Assembly (NCBI GenBank): GCA_003149835.1
Contig: QAMX01000067.1
Coordinates: forward strand, 1-7,246
Length of the DNA: 7,246 bases
Source of the DNA: Clostridiales bacterium
Lineage (GTDB): Bacteria > Bacillota > Clostridia > Oscillospirales > QAMX01
Direction: 5' to 3'
The translations under genes were made by a program, and so were the position numbers. Below, in pieces: positions 5,713 to 7,246 of the stretch (the stretch's first letter is position 1; each line of letters opens with the position of its first letter). Below the pieces are notes generated by a model. The model saw nothing but the letters and a program-made list of their open reading frames with translations. It ran no database searches and was not told where the DNA came from.

Positions 5713-5741
5713 TTGACAAAAAGGGACAGTTAGTTTATACT
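5713..5741 (+). promoter_or_regulatory. SigA-type promoter of copy 4
   Basis: TTGACA (5713-5718), 17 bases and TATACT (5736-5741) match the copy 3 promoter in both boxes and spacing. The bases just before (AATACGC, 5706-5712) also match it except for one. The start would be near 5748 with a leader of about 75 bases. Confidence 0.85.
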
Positions 5742-5760
5742 ATGAGCCGAATTCATCTGG

Positions 5761-5782
5761 AAAGGGGGACGGATGAAAGCGG
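5761..5782 (+). promoter_or_regulatory. Purine-rich leader element of copy 4
   Basis: AAAGGGGG (5761-5768) is followed by ACGG, ATG (5773-5775), AA and AGCGG (5778-5782). AGGGGG (5763-5768) can also pair with CCCCCT (5794-5799) across a 25-base loop. It is the counterpart of the elements in the leaders of copies 2 and 3, and only here is the ATN triplet a real ATG. Confidence 0.4.
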
Positions 5783-5826
5783 TGCCCAAGGAACCCCCTA
5801 TTAAAAAAATGGAGGATATGATATGA
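5773..5826 (+). other. Possible 17-codon leader ORF overlapping copy 4 start
   Basis: An ATG at 5773, four bases after a G-rich run that could serve as a weak ribosome site, opens a frame for MKAVPKEPPIKKMEDMI. It ends in TGA at 5824-5826 and overlaps the ATG of gene 4 as ATGA. Such an overlap would allow translational coupling. Against it: gene 4 has a good ribosome site of its own, and copies 2 and 3 have ATC or ATA at the equivalent place. It is unproven. Confidence 0.25.
5811..5815 (+). promoter_or_regulatory. Ribosome binding site of copy 4
   Basis: GGAGG lies seven bases before the ATG at 5823, the same spacing as in copies 1 and 3. A second ATG at 5818 is in another frame and meets TGA after two codons, so 5823 is the start. 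Confidence 0.85.
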
Positions 5827-7246
5827 AGAAGCGCGCAAGACTCCTGGCTCTTCTGCTCGCGCTCGTGATGATCGTGACGGCGTTCGCGGCCTGTGGCAAC
5901 GACGGCAACGAACCGGACAGCACGACGACGGCGCCGCAGAGCGGCGATGGAACGACCGGGCCGGACGACACCACGCCGGACACGACGACGCCGGGGACGG
6001 ATCTCGATCTGGAAGGTTATAACTTCACGATCGTCGGCAACGGGGATGTTTTCCCGGAGGAAAATGAAGACGGCGGCTATAAGAGCCAGACCGAACAGCA
6101 ACTGGCGGACGAGCTGATGGCGCTGGAAGAGCGGCTCGGCATCACGATCGAAGCGGTTGAGTTTTCCAATACCAACGTATTAGAGCAGGTCACGAGCGCG
6201 GCTATGGGCGGCATTAAGATCGGCGACCTCCTGTGGCTGCATCAGCAGGAATACTGGCCGGCGGCGAAGGCCAACGCCCTGCTGCCGCTGGACGGTCAAG
6301 AGCTCACCGACGCGGGCCTGAATTATCAGGACGAAACGCGCTGGTATCAGCCGGCCGTCGAGTGGACTCAGCTGTTTGACCATCCGTGGGGCCTCAGAGT
6401 CGCCAGCGAATACGTCGCGGTTCCGACGGGCTATTTTATCACGTTCAATAAAGAGCTGTGCGCCTCTGCGGGCTACGACAATATGTATGACCTGGTCCGC
6501 AACGGCGAATGGACCTGGGACGTCTACCGCGACATCGCAGGCAAGACCACGAAGGACACCGACGGCGACGGCGTCAACGATATCTGGGGCACGGGCGCGA
6601 CCGCGTGGGGCAACGAAGCGGTTACCAATGGCGTTCAGTTTATCGGCGAAGTCGACGGCAAATGGCAGATGACGATCGATTCCGAAGCCGGTATCGAGGC
6701 GCTGCAGTTCCTGCTCGACCTGAATTACAGCGACGGAACGCGCTGGGACGCCAGCTCCGGCGAATGCCGCGAAGGCTTTGCCAACGGCGTGGTGACGTTT
6801 AACTGGGCGAACATGGGCCACATCAACGGACCGACCGAAGCTGTCTTCAACTCCGAGCACGACTACGGTATCATCCCGATGCCGAAGGGCCCGAATGCGA
6901 CCGAATACGCTTCCATGACGGACAACAACAATGCGTTTGTCATCCAGGCGGCCAATAAGGATCTGGACAAGGTCGTCCCGATCATGAACGAGTGGGCGCT
7001 GATTGTCAACGACACCGAATCCTACCTCGATATCCTCAACGACGGCCGCTGCCGCACCGAAGACGATATGGAGATGATGGTCGACTACATCATTCCGAAT
7101 TACACGCTGAACATGGGCAAGATGACGCAGGATATCTGGTATATCGTCGACTATGACCAGGAGGCCAGCGGTATCATCGCGACGATTTCCTACCTCGGTT
7201 GGACGCCGCAACAGGCGATTGAAGCGCACAGAGATAAGCTCAACGC
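5823..7246 (+). CDS. Extracellular solute-binding lipoprotein, array copy 4 (3' end cut by window)
   Basis: The frame is open from the ATG to the window edge: 474 codons plus two bases. By comparison with copy 3 about nine codons including the stop are missing, giving a full length near 483 residues. The signal peptide (1-23) ends in AFAAC with lipidated Cys24. The linker to Tyr66 is Thr/Pro/Asp-rich and contains DDTTPDTTTP. The domain follows the family: NALLPLDGQEL, GYFITFNKELC, the probable Ca2+ loop DTDGDGVNDIWG at 245-256, TRWD with Trp308 and Cys315, DYGIIPMPKGP, then IEAHRDKLN at the edge, as in copy 3. Copy-specific changes are NMYDLVRNGEW where the others have DMYQLVRDK, LDLNYSD for YDMNYG, and DNNNAFVIQ for DLDAFVIQ. 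A sugar-type ABC importer role is inferred from the family; the partner permease is not in the window. Confidence 0.93.
   Translation, partial: MKKRARLLALLLALVMIVTAFAACGNDGNEPDSTTTAPQSGDGTTGPDDTTPDTTTPGTDLDLEGYNFTIVGNGDVFPEENEDGGYKSQTEQQLADELMALEERLGITIEAVEFSNTNVLEQVTSAAMGGIKIGDLLWLHQQEYWPAAKANALLPLDGQELTDAGLNYQDETRWYQPAVEWTQLFDHPWGLRVASEYVAVPTGYFITFNKELCASAGYDNMYDLVRNGEWTWDVYRDIAGKTTKDTDGDGVNDIWGTGATAWGNEAVTNGVQFIGEVDGKWQMTIDSEAGIEALQFLLDLNYSDGTRWDASSGECREGFANGVVTFNWANMGHINGPTEAVFNSEHDYGIIPMPKGPNATEYASMTDNNNAFVIQAANKDLDKVVPIMNEWALIVNDTESYLDILNDGRCRTEDDMEMMVDYIIPNYTLNMGKMTQDIWYIVDYDQEASGIIATISYLGWTPQQAIEAHRDKLN
5964..5993 (+). repeat. 15-base imperfect tandem repeat in copy 4 linker
   Basis: Units 5964-5978 and 5979-5993 encode DDTTP and DTTTP. 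They share GAC at the start and ACGCCG at the end. The same pentad plan appears in copy 2, with different codons. Confidence 0.65.

Overview
The window holds a head-to-tail array of four paralogous genes, all on the + strand. Each encodes a secreted lipoprotein of the ABC-transporter extracellular solute-binding type (SBP family 1 or 8, most like carbohydrate-uptake binding proteins). Copies 1 to 3 are complete (206-1597, 1900-3357, 3991-5442). Copy 4 starts at 5823 and runs off the right edge about nine codons before its expected stop. Between copies 2 and 3 (3440-3582) lies the wreck of a fifth copy, in which a piece of the N-terminal linker is joined in frame to the last two dozen codons of the gene. 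No permease, ATPase, regulator, transposase, tRNA or CRISPR array is visible.

The array looks like it comes from a Gram-positive anaerobe of the Clostridia (Bacillota), possibly an uncultured gut or rumen lineage; the taxon is inference. The support is: GGAGG ribosome sites, TTGACA/TATAAT-type promoters, lipoprotein signal peptides with Cys at position 24 followed by Thr/Pro/Asp-rich linkers, GC-rich genes separated by very A/T-rich spacers, and small intrinsic terminators.

Layout. 1-107: A/T-rich upstream DNA. 108-135: promoter of copy 1, followed by gene 1 and a perfect hairpin (1621-1653). 1780-1808: promoter of copy 2, a G-rich leader, gene 2 and a terminator (3389-3422). 3440-3582: fifth-copy remnant with its own terminator (3601-3637). 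3638-3867: A-rich spacer. 3868-3896: promoter of copy 3, leader, gene 3 and a terminator (5486-5523). 5530-5712: inverted repeat and A-rich spacer. 5713-5741: promoter of copy 4, leader and gene 4. Each copy therefore appears to be its own transcription unit and not part of one operon. The promoters of copies 3 and 4 are clearly related, while those of copies 1 and 2 differ.

How the genes may work together (inference): several binding proteins that could feed one or more permease complexes encoded elsewhere, widening or tuning substrate range. The proteins share a conserved core and differ mainly in the linker behind the lipidated Cys and in a few core positions. The most notable points are the solo-SBP array, the fifth-copy remnant, a shared purine-rich leader element in copies 2 to 4, the pentad-repeat linkers, and the loss of a conserved Trp and Cys in copy 3.
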